DNA of 64,000 nucleotides from Curtobacterium pusillum (GCF_013359865.1 NZ_JABMCE010000076.1:1-64000); one strand, 5' to 3'. Positions 17,793 to 29,774 are shown, counted from the first letter of the stretch. The notes: generated from the sequence alone by a model not told the origin. Numbers and translations are program-made.

Positions 17793-19426
17793 GCGTGCAC
17801 GCAGCCGACCCCAGCCTGTACCGCGACCGGGACCTCGTCCCCGTGCGGCGGGCGCTCATCTCGGTGAGCGACAAGTCCGGCCTGCTCGAGCTCGCCGGGG
17901 CCCTCGCCGACGCCGGTGTCGAGATCGTGTCGACGGGCTCCACCGCGCAGACGATCCGCGACGCCGGGTACACGGTGACCGACGTCTCGAGCGTGACGGG
18001 CTTCCCGGAGTCGCTCGACGGCCGCGTGAAGACACTGCACCCGTCGGTGCACGCGGGCCTCCTCGCCGACCTGCGCCTCGAGTCGCACGAGCAGCAGCTC
18101 GCCGAGCTGGGCATCGAGCCGTTCCAGCTCGTGGTCGTCAACCTGTACCCGTTCGTCGAGACCGTGGCCTCGGGAGCCGACACGGCGACGGTGGTCGAGA
18201 ACGTCGACATCGGCGGTCCGGCGATGGTCCGCGCGTCGGCGAAGAACCACCCGAACGTCGCGATCGTCGTGTCGCCGTCGTCCTACGCCGAGGTCGTCGA
18301 GGCCGTCCGTGCCGGCGGGACCACGCTCGAGCTGCGGAAGCGCCTCGCCGCCCAGGCGTTCGCGCACACCGCCGCCTACGACACCGCCGTGGCGGGGTAC
18401 TTCGCGAGCGACGTCGTCGCGCAGGCCACGGAGGGCCGGCCGGTCGCGGACGGCCAGGAGGCGCGCCCCGCCTTCGCCGAGCAGCTCTCGGTCGCCGCCG
18501 GGCTGGCCAACACCCTCCGGTACGGCGAGAACGCCCACCAGTCGGCGGCGCTCTACACGACCCCGGACGGCACCGGCATCGCCCAGGCGGCGCAGCTGCA
18601 CGGCAAGGAGATGTCGTACAACAACTACGTCGACGCCGATGCCGCCGTCCGGGCCGCGTACGACTTCGACGAACCCGCCGTCGCCGTCATCAAGCACGCC
18701 AACCCGTGCGGCATCGCGATCGCCCCGGCCGACGCGCTCGACCCGATCGCCGCCGCTCACGCCGCCGCCCACGCCTGCGACCCGCTGTCGGCCTTCGGTG
18801 GGGTGATCGCCGCGAACCGTCCGGTGACGAAGCAGATGGCCGAGACCGTGAAGGACATCTTCACCGAGGTCGTCGTCGCCCCGGCGTTCGACCCCGAGGC
18901 GATCGAGATCCTCTCCCTGAAGAAGAACATCCGCCTGCTCACGCTGCCGACCGACTTCGCGCTGGCCCCGCGGGAGATCAAGCAGATCTCCGGCGGGTTC
19001 CTGGTGCAGGACGCCGACCGCTTCACCGGGTTCGACCAGTCCACCTGGACCCTGGTCGCGGGCGAGCCGGCCGACGAGCAGACCCTGGCGGACCTCGCGT
19101 TCGCGTGGAAGGCGTCGCGTGCGGTCAAGTCGAACGCGATCCTCCTGGCGAACCACGGGGCGAGCGTCGGCGTCGGCATGGGGCAGGTCAACCGGGTCGA
19201 CTCCTGCCACCTCGCGGTGAACCGTGCCGGCGAGCGTGCCACCGGCAGCGTGGCGGCCTCGGACGCCTTCTTCCCGTTCGCCGACGGGCTGCAGGTGCTC
19301 CTCGACGCGGGTGTCCGTGCCGTCGCCCAGCCCGGCGGGAGCGTCCGCGACGACGAGGTCATCGCAGCCGCGAAGGCCGCGGGCGTGACGATGTACTTCA
19401 CCGGCGAGCGCCACTTCTTCCACTGA
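17789..19426 (+). CDS. purH: Bifunctional AICAR formyltransferase / IMP cyclohydrolase
   Basis: Catalyses the last two steps to IMP. The N-terminal MGS-like cyclohydrolase domain (about 20-165) begins [23 protein letters not shown] with [16 protein letters not shown] and [16 protein letters not shown]; the C-terminal AICAR transformylase domain has [14 protein letters not shown], the catalytic [19 protein letters not shown] and [10 protein letters not shown]. Length 545 is canonical. Coupled to purN by ATGA. No ZTP riboswitch is visible here, in contrast to glyA-folD in the same window. Confidence 0.97.
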   Translation: MSVHAADPSLYRDRDLVPVRRALISVSDKSGLLELAGALADAGVEIVSTGSTAQTIRDAGYTVTDVSSVTGFPESLDGRVKTLHPSVHAGLLADLRLESHEQQLAELGIEPFQLVVVNLYPFVETVASGADTATVVENVDIGGPAMVRASAKNHPNVAIVVSPSSYAEVVEAVRAGGTTLELRKRLAAQAFAHTAAYDTAVAGYFASDVVAQATEGRPVADGQEARPAFAEQLSVAAGLANTLRYGENAHQSAALYTTPDGTGIAQAAQLHGKEMSYNNYVDADAAVRAAYDFDEPAVAVIKHANPCGIAIAPADALDPIAAAHAAAHACDPLSAFGGVIAANRPVTKQMAETVKDIFTEVVVAPAFDPEAIEILSLKKNIRLLTLPTDFALAPREIKQISGGFLVQDADRFTGFDQSTWTLVAGEPADEQTLADLAFAWKASRAVKSNAILLANHGASVGVGMGQVNRVDSCHLAVNRAGERATGSVAASDAFFPFADGLQVLLDAGVRAVAQPGGSVRDDEVIAAAKAAGVTMYFTGERHFFH

Positions 19427-20107
19427 GTCCAGGTACTCGTCGGGTGCTGCAATCGTGGAAACCGCTTGCGCACCACGTTCGACTGTGAATAGTCTGTAAG
19501 GCTCCGCGACAGGCACGCCGACGGCCCCGCAGTGTCCACACCAGACACGGGCCGGCGGCACCGCGGACACAACGGTGACGAAGACGACGACTGGAGTGAC
19601 GATGAACACGACGACCGGAACCGTGGCGACGGCTGCCCGTGCGGGTCTCGTGCTCTTCGTGGGGACCGCTCCCGACGCACGACCGTTCGGCGGGGCACGC
19701 GGCGTACGCCCGCGTCCCGCGCACGCGGCCGTCGCGCCGTACCCCTACCGGGGTGCGCCCGCCGTCACGGCACCGCTGTCCGCGTAGGGCTGCCTCCCAC
19801 AGCCACCGGACGGTGACCGTCGGCGCAGCCGGCGCCACCGACCACGGGCCCGCGCGAGCCCACGCCTGAAACCCGGGGGACGACTGTCTCCCGGTGCACT
19901 CCGACCGAACCGACGCCGCTGGACCAGCGGCGGCGGGCGACCGCGACGCGAACCGAGCACGCCCGACCAGGGCGAGCGCGGCACGGGGCGCGACCGACCC
20001 GCTCGGCCGACGACCACCACGCAACGGACACCGAGCCTCCCGTCCGGCGGCTGCGAGAGCAGCGACCGGGCCCGAGGCCTCGGCACGACGCACGAGGACG
20101 CAACCGC
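19427..20107 (+). promoter_or_regulatory. Long leader between purH and the ABC exporter
   Basis: A 681-base stretch with no recognisable full-length gene, followed immediately by the exporter start. It contains a possible promoter around 19466-19491 (TTGCGC, then TAGTCT after 17 bases), a 61-codon ORF with a good ribosome site (19602-19787), and several short hairpins after it, including GACGGTGACCGTC (19812-19824) and an imperfect one at about 19873-19895 (CCGGGGGA / TCTCCCGG). The right end also holds a weak half-copy of the dispersed palindrome (20035-20050). The arrangement resembles leader-peptide-controlled exporter leaders, but no attenuator can be proved by eye. Confidence 0.45.
19602..19787 (+). 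CDS. Candidate leader peptide/uORF upstream of the ABC exporter (61 aa)
   Basis: ATG preceded by GGAG at five bases' spacing, the best ribosome site in the region. The N-terminal part (MNTTTGTVATAARAGLVLFV) looks protein-like; the rest is Pro/Arg/Ala-rich with PYPYRG. Not recognised. An in-frame GTG 27 bases upstream lacks a ribosome site. It is roughly 320 bases upstream of the exporter, within the same probable transcript, so a regulatory uORF is a reasonable reading; it could also be fortuitous. Confidence 0.35.
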   Translation: MNTTTGTVATAARAGLVLFVGTAPDARPFGGARGVRPRPAHAAVAPYPYRGAPAVTAPLSA

Positions 20108-21931
20108 ATGTCCAAGACGCCAGACCAGGCGCGCCCGTCCACCGACCGCCCCTCTACCTTCCGCGCGATCGCGCGGATCTACCCCTTCGTGAAGCCCTAC
20201 CGGGGCCGGCTCATCGGCGGCATGTTCGCCGCCATGGGTGCCTCCCTGGTGGCGCTCGCGATCCCCTACCTGCTGCAGTGGCTCGTCGACGGCCCGCTGT
20301 CGTCGAAGGACTCCGCACAGATCTGGCCCGCCGGCCTGGGCGTGCTCGCCCTCGGTGTGCTCGAGGCGTTCTTCATCGCCTCGCGTCGCCGCATGGTGAT
20401 GCGTCCGTCGACCCGCATCGAGACCAGCATGCGGAACGCGCTGTACGCCAAGCTGCAGGACCTGCCGGTGGCGTTCCACGACCGGTGGGAGTCCGGTCAG
20501 CTGCTGTCCCGTTCGGTCTCCGACCTGTCGCTCATCCGGCGCTGGCTGGCGTTCGGCGTCGTCCTGCTGGTCGTCAACATCGTGACGATCATCGTGGGCT
20601 TCGTCGTGCTCTTCACCTTCGGCTGGCTGCTCGGTCTGGTGTTCCTCGTCGCGTCGATCCCCCTGTGGATCAACGGGCTGCTGTTCGAACGCCGGTACTC
20701 CGTCGTCGCGCGCCGCAGCCAGGACCAGGTCGGCGACCTCGCCACCAGCGTGGAGCAGTCGGTGCACGGCATCCGCGTGCTCAAGGCGTTCGGTCGCGGC
20801 CGGTACAAGCTCGACGAGTTCAGCGAGCAGGCCGAGGCGCTGCGCGGCACCGAGATCGAGAAGGCCAAGGCGATCGCAGGCATCTGGCTGTGGCTGCTGC
20901 TCGTGCCCGACGTGGCGTTCGCGCTGTGCCTGCTCGCCGGCATCTGGCTCGCTTCGCAGGGCGGGATCACCGTCGGCCAGCTGTTCGCGTTCTTCGCCAC
21001 GGCGACGGTGCTCCGGTTCCCGATCGAGTCGATCGGCTTCCTGCTCTCGATGACGTTCGACACCCGGACCGCGGTCGACCGGTTCTTCGAGGTGATGGAC
21101 TCCGAGAACACGATCACGGACCCCGAGTCGCCGAAGACGATCGCCGAGCCCCACGGAGCGCTGTCCTTCAACGGCGTGCACTTCCGGTACCAGGACTCGC
21201 CACCGCAGTTCCCCGACCTCGTCAACGGGGTCGACCTGCAGCTGCGGCCGGGCGAGACCATGGCGCTCGTCGGGCTGACCGGCTGCGGCAAGACCACGCT
21301 GCTGTCGCTCGTGCCCCGGCTGTACGACGTGACCGGAGGGTCGGTGACGATCGACGGCGTTGACATCCGTTCGCTGACCAGGGAGGAGCTGCGCCGCCAC
21401 GTCGGGGTCGCCTTCGAGGACGCCACGCTGTTCTCGACGACCGTGCGGGAGAACGTGCTGCTCGGGCGTCCGGACCTGTCCGGCGACGAGGCCGAGGCCG
21501 TCATGCGTGAGGCCCTCGACATCGCGCAGGCGTCCTTCGTGGACGACCTGCCCGACGGCGTCGACACCCGTGTCGGCGAAGAGGGCCTGTCCCTCTCCGG
21601 CGGCCAGCGGCAGCGCCTCGCGCTCGCCCGGGCGATCGCGGCGAGACCGTCCGTGCTCGTGCTCGACGACCCGCTGTCGGCGCTCGACGTCGACACCGAG
21701 GCGCGGGTCGAGGCCGGTCTCCGCCGAGTCCTCGCCGAGACCACGTCGCTCATCGTGGCGCACCGTCCGTCGACCGTGACGCTCGCCGACCGGGTGGCGC
21801 TCATGGAGAACGGCGTCGTCACGGCCGTCGGCACCCACTCGGAGCTGATGGCCACCAACGACCACTACCGCTACGTCATCTCGTCGCTCGACGAGGACGA
21901 CGCCACCGCACGAGAGGAGGCGATGGCATGA
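20108..21931 (+). CDS. ABC exporter half-transporter A (heterodimeric, non-catalytic Walker B)
   Basis: Fused membrane and ATPase domains of the ABCB/multidrug type. Six TM helices span about 20-310; NBD from about 355 has Walker [11 protein letters not shown]-loop region [14 protein letters not shown], signature [14 protein letters not shown] and Walker [12 protein letters not shown]. The residue after Walker B is Asp in place of the catalytic Glu, and the Q-loop Gln appears as Glu, marks of the degenerate ATP site in heterodimeric exporters such as BmrCD or TM287/288. ATG start with GAGG-like purines upstream. The stop overlaps the partner gene by four bases (ATGA). Likely exports a hydrophobic compound, drug or lipid; substrate unknown. 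Confidence 0.92.
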   Translation: MSKTPDQARPSTDRPSTFRAIARIYPFVKPYRGRLIGGMFAAMGASLVALAIPYLLQWLVDGPLSSKDSAQIWPAGLGVLALGVLEAFFIASRRRMVMRPSTRIETSMRNALYAKLQDLPVAFHDRWESGQLLSRSVSDLSLIRRWLAFGVVLLVVNIVTIIVGFVVLFTFGWLLGLVFLVASIPLWINGLLFERRYSVVARRSQDQVGDLATSVEQSVHGIRVLKAFGRGRYKLDEFSEQAEALRGTEIEKAKAIAGIWLWLLLVPDVAFALCLLAGIWLASQGGITVGQLFAFFATATVLRFPIESIGFLLSMTFDTRTAVDRFFEVMDSENTITDPESPKTIAEPHGALSFNGVHFRYQDSPPQFPDLVNGVDLQLRPGETMALVGLTGCGKTTLLSLVPRLYDVTGGSVTIDGVDIRSLTREELRRHVGVAFEDATLFSTTVRENVLLGRPDLSGDEAEAVMREALDIAQASFVDDLPDGVDTRVGEEGLSLSGGQRQRLALARAIAARPSVLVLDDPLSALDVDTEARVEAGLRRVLAETTSLIVAHRPSTVTLADRVALMENGVVTAVGTHSELMATNDHYRYVISSLDEDDATAREEAMA

Positions 21932-23850
21932 GCCAGCAGGAACAGAACCTGCCCCTGGACACGGCCGCCGGTCCGGGAGGCGCGGATCCCGTCGTCGACG
22001 ACATCGCCGACTCGCAGTCTGCCGCGCCGATCACCGCGTCGATCACCACGCTCGGCGTGCGTGGTGAGGAGCGCGAGGACTTCACCAAGGCGGAGAGCAA
22101 GCGCCTGCGGCGTCGCTCCCTCGCCCTGCTCGGGTCGCTCGCCGCACCGCTGAAGGCCCGACTGGTGCTGCTCGCCGTCGTGGTCGTCATCTCGACCGCT
22201 GGGACGGTCGCGGGTCCGGCGCTCATCGCGTGGGGCATCGACAACGCCCTGCCCGCCGTGCTCGACCGGAACGACTGGGTGCCGGCGTTCGGGGTCGTCG
22301 CGACGTACATCGTCGTGGCGATCGCCGGCGCGGTGCTCACCGCCTGGTACACCGTGCTGGCGGCGCGGATCAGCCAGGCGATCCTGTTCGACCTGCGCAA
22401 GCGGGTGTTCCTGCACACGCAGCGGCTCTCGCTGGAGTTCCACGAGACGTACACGTCGGGCCGGATCATCTCCCGTCAGACGAGCGACCTCGACTCCATC
22501 CGCGAGCTGCTCGACTCCGGGCTGAACCAGCTCATCCAGGGCGTGCTCTACATGGTGTTCACGGCGATCGCCCTCGTGGCGCTCGACCCGACGTCCGGGC
22601 TCGTGCTCGCGCTGTCGCTCGTGCCGCTGTGGTTCCTGATCCGCTGGTTCCAGACGAACTCGCAGACGCTGTTCCGCGCCACCCGGGTCACCTCGGCCCG
22701 TGTGATCGTGCACTTCGTCGAGACGATGACGGGCATCCGCGCGGTGCAGGCGTTCCGCAAGGAGTCGCGCAACCGGGACGAGTACGGCGGCTACGTCGAG
22801 GACTACCGGCTGGCGAACACGAAGGTGTTCAACCTGTTCGGGACGTTCGACCCGGTGCTCGTGCTCATCGGCAACGCCACGCTCGCGGCGGTCGTGATCG
22901 TGGGCGGCTTCCGGATCGTCGGCGGGTCGCTCGAGGTCGGCGCGCTGCTCGCCGTCGCGCTGTACGCCAAGCGCTTCTTCGATCCGGCGCAGGAACTCGC
23001 GATGTTCTACAACGGGTACCAGTCCGCTTCGGCGGCGATGGAGAAGATCTCCGGTGTGCTCGAGGAACAGCCGAGCGTGCCGGATCCCGCGAAGCCGACG
23101 AAGCTGCCCGACGCCACCGGGAAGATGGACTTCGACGACGTCGTGTTCGCGTACAAGGCGGGCAAGGTCGTCCTGCCGGAGTTCGACCTGCACATCCCGG
23201 CTGGGCAGACGATCGCCCTCGTCGGGTCGACCGGTGCCGGCAAGTCGACGCTCGCGAAGCTCATGGCGCGCTTCTACGATCCGTCTCAGGGCTCGGTGAA
23301 GCTCGACGGGGTGGACCTGCGGGACCTCGACCCGAAGGACATGCGCCGCGCGATCGTCATGGTCACGCAGGAGGCCTACCTGTTCTCCGGGACCGTCGCG
23401 GACAACATCGCGCTCGGCAAGCCCGGGGCCTCCCGCGAGGAGATCGAGGCGGCGGCGCGGGCGGTCGGCGCGCACGAGTTCATCATGGCGCTGCCCGACG
23501 GGTACGACACCGACGTGAACAAGCGCGGCGGCCGGGTGTCGGCCGGGCAGCGGCAGCTCCTGTCGTTCGCCCGGGCGTTCATCGCGGACCCGAAGGTGCT
23601 CATCCTCGACGAGGCCACGGCGTCGCTCGACATCCCGTCCGAGCGGCTCGTGCAGGAGGGGCTGGAGACGCTCCTCGCCGACCGGACCGCGGTGATCATC
23701 GCGCACCGACTGTCCACGGTCGCGATCGCCCACCGGGTGCTCGTGATGGAGTACGGGGGCATCGTCGAGGACGGCACCCCGGACGACCTCATCGCGGGGA
23801 CCGGGCGGTTCGCCCAGCTCCACGCGGCCTGGCGCGACTCGCTCGTGTGA
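21928..23850 (+). CDS. ABC exporter half-transporter B (heterodimeric, catalytic)
   Basis: Partner of the preceding protein. A hydrophilic N-terminal extension of about 70 residues precedes six TM helices (to about 375); NBD has Walker [11 protein letters not shown]-loop [14 protein letters not shown], a divergent signature [14 protein letters not shown] and canonical Walker [12 protein letters not shown] with catalytic Glu and H-loop IIAHRLSTV. The degenerate signature here pairs with the degenerate Walker B of the partner, so exactly one ATP site of the dimer should be hydrolytic. Coupled to half-transporter A by ATGA. Confidence 0.92.
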   Translation: MSQQEQNLPLDTAAGPGGADPVVDDIADSQSAAPITASITTLGVRGEEREDFTKAESKRLRRRSLALLGSLAAPLKARLVLLAVVVVISTAGTVAGPALIAWGIDNALPAVLDRNDWVPAFGVVATYIVVAIAGAVLTAWYTVLAARISQAILFDLRKRVFLHTQRLSLEFHETYTSGRIISRQTSDLDSIRELLDSGLNQLIQGVLYMVFTAIALVALDPTSGLVLALSLVPLWFLIRWFQTNSQTLFRATRVTSARVIVHFVETMTGIRAVQAFRKESRNRDEYGGYVEDYRLANTKVFNLFGTFDPVLVLIGNATLAAVVIVGGFRIVGGSLEVGALLAVALYAKRFFDPAQELAMFYNGYQSASAAMEKISGVLEEQPSVPDPAKPTKLPDATGKMDFDDVVFAYKAGKVVLPEFDLHIPAGQTIALVGSTGAGKSTLAKLMARFYDPSQGSVKLDGVDLRDLDPKDMRRAIVMVTQEAYLFSGTVADNIALGKPGASREEIEAAARAVGAHEFIMALPDGYDTDVNKRGGRVSAGQRQLLSFARAFIADPKVLILDEATASLDIPSERLVQEGLETLLADRTAVIIAHRLSTVAIAHRVLVMEYGGIVEDGTPDDLIAGTGRFAQLHAAWRDSLV

Positions 23851-23875
23851 GGCGGTGCCGGGCTGCACGACGTGG

Positions 23876-23881
23876 TTGGCT
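23876..23881 (+). promoter_or_regulatory. Leaderless -10-like box (TTGGCT) for the DUF805 gene
   Basis: TTGGCT, six bases, then the ATG at 23888. Confidence 0.4.
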
Positions 23882-23887
23882 TGACCC

Positions 23888-24313
23888 ATGAGCGACGACA
23901 GCGTGCAGCCCGGCGGCGTGGCCCTGCGCGACCCCTTCTACGGGGCACCCTTCGCCGAGGCGGTCCGACGGTTCTGGCGGAAGTACACCGTGTTCACCGG
24001 ACGGGCGTCCCGCGCCGAGTTCTGGTGGTGGTGGATCACGTCGTTCGCGATCGGCCTCGTGCTGCAGCTCGTGCCGCAGGTCTTCACGCCGGACACCCCG
24101 GTGCTCGAGAACCCCGTCGGCTCGTACCTGTTCGTGCTGTGGGGCCTCGCGACGCTGATCGGGTCGCTCGCCCTCGGCGCCCGCCGGCTGCACGACGCGA
24201 ACCTGTCCGGCTTCTGGCAGTTCCTGCACGTCCTGGTCGGCATCGGCTCGCTCGTGCTGTTCGTCATGTGCCTGCTGCCGGCGAACCCGAAGGGCACCCG
24301 CTTCGACGCCTGA
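23888..24313 (+). CDS. DUF805 family membrane protein
   Basis: Short integral membrane protein of unknown role. The diagnostic start of the domain, FTGRASRAEFWWWW, is at about residues 35-48, followed by three to four TM segments and the conserved ARRLHDANLSGFWQ block and a C-terminal LPANPKGTRFDA. Some DUF805 proteins respond to stress or associate with phage-lysis or envelope functions, but none is established enough to transfer. It has its own box upstream and could also be read from the exporter transcript (37 bases downstream). Confidence 0.88.
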   Translation: MSDDSVQPGGVALRDPFYGAPFAEAVRRFWRKYTVFTGRASRAEFWWWWITSFAIGLVLQLVPQVFTPDTPVLENPVGSYLFVLWGLATLIGSLALGARRLHDANLSGFWQFLHVLVGIGSLVLFVMCLLPANPKGTRFDA

Positions 24314-24334
24314 AGCCGCACGGTCGGTGGTGAT

Positions 24335-24895
24335 TTGGGTCAAGACCTGTCGTCCGGTGCCGAGCACGTCCTGTTCACCACCGTCCTGGGATCGGCGCTG
24401 GTGCCCCGCGTTCTCCGGCGAGCGGTCCTCAACGCGGCCGGTGCCCACGTCGAGGCCGGCCCCGGCACCGGATTCGCCCTGACCGGGGCCCCTCGGAACC
24501 TCACCATCGGCCGCGGGGTGTTCTGCAACAAGCACGTGGCGATCGAGGCCGTCGCACCCGTCTCGATCGGCGACGCCTCGGCGATCGGCATGCAGGTGCT
24601 CATCGTCACGAGCCACCACGGCATCGACGATGCCGGGGACTGGGACCGCGTGGCCACCGGTCGCCCCGTGTCGATCGGGTCCAGGGTCTGGATCGGAGCG
24701 CGCACGATGGTCCTGCCGGGGGCGGTCGTCGAGGACGACGTCGTCATCGCCGCCGGTGCGGTCGTCGCCGGTCGGCTCCGCTCCGGCGGCCTCTACGGCG
24801 GGGTGCCCGCGAAGCGCCTCCGTGACATCCGGCCGACGGAGGCGGCGTGGGTTCAGAACGGGTCGCTCGGGAAGCCCGGGTCCGTCGGGTCGTAG
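24335..24895 (+). CDS. Left-handed beta-helix (hexapeptide) acyltransferase
   Basis: Repeated hexapeptides (LTIGRG, VSIGDA, VSIGSR, WIGART, VVEDDVVIAAGAVV) form a left-handed beta-helix; the SHHG motif carries the catalytic His expected in maltose/galactoside O-acetyltransferase-like enzymes, and YGGVPAKRLR closes the domain. The acceptor (sugar, exopolysaccharide unit or antibiotic) cannot be determined. The likely start is the TTG at 24335; no good ribosome site or ATG/GTG alternative is seen. The 3' end overlaps the convergent alkyltransferase-like gene by 43 bases. Confidence 0.82.
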   Translation: MGQDLSSGAEHVLFTTVLGSALVPRVLRRAVLNAAGAHVEAGPGTGFALTGAPRNLTIGRGVFCNKHVAIEAVAPVSIGDASAIGMQVLIVTSHHGIDDAGDWDRVATGRPVSIGSRVWIGARTMVLPGAVVEDDVVIAAGAVVAGRLRSGGLYGGVPAKRLRDIRPTEAAWVQNGSLGKPGSVGS

Positions 24896-25248
24896 CCGTC
24901 GTCCGGCTGGTCGTCCGCGTCCGCGGGAGGTGACCAGCGCGCACGGCGCATGTCGATCCTCCAGGCTGTCCTCCCCTGCACGATCGGGGTGCCCTCGGCG
25001 CGGTAGTGCTCGTGCGCCCGCGCCTCGTGGTGGACCGGCGGCAGACCGCCGGACCGGACGACGCGCCACCACGGCAGGTCGGCGCCCTCGTGCGCCATCA
25101 CCTTGCCGACGGCCCGCGACGCCCGCGAGCCGAGCGCGGCCGCGACGTCGCCGTAGGTCATCACGCGACCGGGCGGGATGAGCCGGACGACCTCCGCGAC
25201 GTCGGCGCCGAAGTCCTGCTCCTGCTCAGGACCGGAGTCCTGCTCCAC
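24853..25248 (-). CDS. Alkyltransferase-like (ATL) DNA repair protein
   Basis: Contains the DNA-binding fold of O6-alkylguanine-DNA alkyltransferases: PPGRVMTYGDVAAALGSRASRAVG. The active-site region that reads PCHRV in true Ada/Ogt is LPWWRVVRSGG, so the acceptor Cys is replaced by Trp. Family members of this type (Atl1) flag O6-alkylguanine for nucleotide excision repair instead of dealkylating it. A C-terminal Asp/Pro-rich tail follows. GTG start overlaps the upstream GNAT stop (TAGTG), so the two are coupled. UvrD/PcrA lies 17 kb away, not linked. Confidence 0.88.
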   Translation of the reverse strand: MEQDSGPEQEQDFGADVAEVVRLIPPGRVMTYGDVAAALGSRASRAVGKVMAHEGADLPWWRVVRSGGLPPVHHEARAHEHYRAEGTPIVQGRTAWRIDMRRARWSPPADADDQPDDGYDPTDPGFPSDPF

Positions 25249-25703
25249 TAGAGCGTGAGGACCGCGAAGTGGTCGCCGTACTTCGTCTCGCGCACGACCT
25301 CGAACCCGACGGCGCGGAAGAACGCCTCGGGGCTGTCGTCGCCGCCGGGCTCGTACACGACCGTCAGCCGCTCGAGGCCCCGGCTGCGGGCTTCGTCCGC
25401 GAGGCCCTGCACGGCGAACCGGCCGACGCCGCGACCCTGCGCCGACGCGGAGACGTTCACGCGCCAGATCGCGCTGCGGAGCACTTCCTCGGAGTTGTCC
25501 TCGTCGAAGGTCCCGATGATCATGCCGACGACCTCGTCCCCGTCGAGCACCACACGGGTCCACGCGGAACTCGGCTTCACGTCGGACTCCGCGACTCCGT
25601 ACGTCGTGGGCTGCACGAACTGCTCCTGGCCGGGCTTGAGCGTCAGCGAATTCGCCGCCGCGGCGGTCGATGCGGAGAGTTCTTCGAGGCGGAGGTCCGT
25701 CAT
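25248..25703 (-). CDS. GNAT family N-acetyltransferase
   Basis: Acetyl-CoA-dependent acyltransferase of about 151 residues. Motif A is RVNVSASAQGRGVGRFAVQGLADEARSRG with the pyrophosphate-binding Q/R-G-x-G pattern; preceding DEVVGMIIGTFDEDN forms the central strands, and the end AFFRAVGFEVVRETKYG is the conserved C-terminal strand. Substrate unknown; the layout resembles SpeG/RimI-like diamine or small-molecule acetylases. ATG start with a TAGCCT box seven bases upstream; divergent from the ROK gene. Confidence 0.88.
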   Translation of the reverse strand: MTDLRLEELSASTAAAANSLTLKPGQEQFVQPTTYGVAESDVKPSSAWTRVVLDGDEVVGMIIGTFDEDNSEEVLRSAIWRVNVSASAQGRGVGRFAVQGLADEARSRGLERLTVVYEPGGDDSPEAFFRAVGFEVVRETKYGDHFAVLTL

Positions 25704-25710
25704 GCCGATC

Positions 25711-25716
25711 AGGCTA
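25711..25716 (-). promoter_or_regulatory. Leaderless -10 box (TAGCCT) for the GNAT-ATL unit
   Basis: On the minus strand TAGCCT is seven bases before the ATG at 25703. Faces the ROK promoter across a 70-base gap. Confidence 0.55.
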
Positions 25717-25788
25717 ACGGTGCGACCCGTGCGGGGGCCAGTGAGACGGGGAGACCGATACCGCACCGTTGCCGCGCGACCGGCGCGG

Positions 25789-25794
25789 TATGGT
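25789..25794 (+). promoter_or_regulatory. Leaderless -10 box (TATGGT) for the ROK gene
   Basis: TATGGT, six bases, then the ATG at 25801. Confidence 0.6.
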
Positions 25795-25800
25795 CGCGGC

Positions 25801-27045
25801 ATGGCAGAGCATCGGCGTGGGGCGAACCTCCCGTCGATCGGCGGGTTCAACCGCACCGTCGTGCTCGATGCCGTGCGCCGTTCGCCCGACGGGCTCAGCC
25901 GCGTCGAGCTCGCCTCGCGCACCGGCCTCAGCGCGCAGACGGTGTCGAACGTGACTCGCTTCCTCATCGAGGCGGGGATGATCGCGGAGTCCGGCACGAT
26001 CGTGTCCGGTCGCGGCAAGCCCCGGACCATCCTGCGGCTCGAGGCCGGCAGCCGCTACGCGGTCGGGGTGCACGTCGACCCCGCGGTCGTGACCTACGTG
26101 CTGCTCGACCTCGCCGGGACCGTCGTCGCGTCGACGACCACGTCCACGCCGACCGCTGACGACCCGTCGGAGGTCGTCCGGACGATCGGGACCGCCATCG
26201 ACGGACTGATCACCGAGGCACAGGTCGACGTGGACGCCGTGCTCGGCGTGGGGATCGCCAGCCCCGGCCCGATCGACGTCGACGCCGGTGTCGTGCTGGA
26301 CCCGCCGTTCCTGCCGCGGTGGCGGGACGTCCCGCTGCGTGACGCCCTCGCCGAGGCCACGGGCTACCCGGTGCTGCTCGAGAAGGACGTGACGGCGGCC
26401 GCCGTGGGGGAGATGTTCCTGGCGGGGGAGTCCTCGGCGCGGAACTTCGCCTTCGTGTACTTCGGCACCGGCTTCGGCGTGGGGCTCGTCATCGACCACG
26501 AACCCGTGCGCGGTGTCGGTTCGAACGCCGGGGACGCCGGGCACATCATGGTCGACCAGGGCGCGCTCGCCGGGACGCCCGACGCGGCCGGTACCCGGGG
26601 CGAGGTCGGCGCCGCCGTGGCTCCGGACCGGCTGGTGCAGATCGCCCGGTCACGCGGACTGTCGCTCGGCGGTGACCCGCGGGACGTGGCCGCCGTGGAC
26701 CGCGCCTGGGACGCCCTCGCCGAGGCGATCGACGCGGGGGACCCGGTCGCGGTCGGACTCGCGGCCGAGGCCGGGACCGTCATGGGCAGGGCTGTCGTCC
26801 TCATCGTGAACCTGCTCGACATCGACCGCGTCGTGTTCGGCGGACCGTTCTGGTCGCGGATCGCGAGTGCGGCTCTCCCGGCTGCGCGACAGGCGATCGT
26901 CGACTCGCCGCTGCTCGTCCCGAAGCACCCCGTCGTGGTGGACGAGAGCGGTCGCGGTGCGGACGTCGCGGCGGTCGGGGCCGCCTGCCTCGTGCTCGAC
27001 GCCGCGCTCTCGCCGCGCGCGAGCGCGCTCCTCATCCGCCGCTGA
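25801..27045 (+). CDS. ROK family transcriptional regulator lacking the zinc motif
   Basis: N-terminal winged helix-turn-helix (about 10-75, SRVELASRTGLSAQTVSNVT) joined to a ROK sugar-kinase-like domain (VGVGIASPGPIDVDAG, FVYFGTGFGVGLVID, SNAGDAGHIMVDQG). The usual Cys-x-Cys-Gly-x-x-Gly-Cys zinc site that follows GH in ROK proteins is absent; instead the segment reads ALAGTPDAAGTRGEVG. It is therefore likely a regulator that still senses a sugar or sugar phosphate but with altered structure. Possible targets in reach are the mannosidase/ABC operon 5 kb downstream or the GNAT-ATL unit; no operator was identified with certainty. Confidence 0.85.
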   Translation: MAEHRRGANLPSIGGFNRTVVLDAVRRSPDGLSRVELASRTGLSAQTVSNVTRFLIEAGMIAESGTIVSGRGKPRTILRLEAGSRYAVGVHVDPAVVTYVLLDLAGTVVASTTTSTPTADDPSEVVRTIGTAIDGLITEAQVDVDAVLGVGIASPGPIDVDAGVVLDPPFLPRWRDVPLRDALAEATGYPVLLEKDVTAAAVGEMFLAGESSARNFAFVYFGTGFGVGLVIDHEPVRGVGSNAGDAGHIMVDQGALAGTPDAAGTRGEVGAAVAPDRLVQIARSRGLSLGGDPRDVAAVDRAWDALAEAIDAGDPVAVGLAAEAGTVMGRAVVLIVNLLDIDRVVFGGPFWSRIASAALPAARQAIVDSPLLVPKHPVVVDESGRGADVAAVGAACLVLDAALSPRASALLIRR

Positions 27046-27049
27046 CGCG

Positions 27050-27066
27050 CGGTGGTGGTGGTGGTG
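27050..27066. repeat. Short GGT/GTG microsatellite after the ROK gene
   Basis: Five GGT repeats between the ROK stop and the palindromic element; too short to be functional on its own, but potentially slippage-prone. Confidence 0.7.
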
Positions 27067-27080
27067 GGGTGACCACTGCC

Positions 27081-27121
27081 GGACTGGAGGCGCGGTGCCG
27101 GGCCGCCCCGCGCCTCCCGTC
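27081..27121. repeat. Dispersed palindromic element, full copy
   Basis: Arms GGACTGGAGGCGCGG and CCGCGCCTCCCGTC around a short GC loop, 36 bases after the ROK stop. Probably forms the 3' hairpin of the ROK transcript. Confidence 0.85.
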
Positions 27122-27239
27122 GGACGACCGTCGCGTCTAGAGCACGCGACACCCGTCGTTCACCTGGTCGCCACCGGCCGGACGCCCGGGTGCTGAACAG
27201 TCGTGCAGGTCCCGCCCGAACACCCGAGAAGGACCCTGC

Positions 27240-29681
<2,442 letters not shown>

Positions 29682-29762
29682 CGGTGGCGAAACGCGGTGC
29701 GCGCGCCTCGCCGGAGGCCACGCGCCGCGGATCGGCCCGCGCACGACGCCGCAGCCCGGCGC

Positions 29763-29768
29763 TACCGT
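29763..29768 (+). promoter_or_regulatory. Leaderless -10 box (TACCGT) for the phzF-like gene
   Basis: TACCGT, six bases, then the ATG at 29775. Confidence 0.55.
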
Positions 29769-29774
29769 CGCAGC

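Noticed and set aside
19532-19816. Alternative 94-aa frame overlapping the uORF candidate
   Set aside because: Lacks a ribosome site and is Arg/Gly-rich; the 19602 frame is better supported.
20035-20050. Further full copy of the dispersed palindrome
   Set aside because: Only GCCTCCCGTCC matches; counted as a weak half-site at most.
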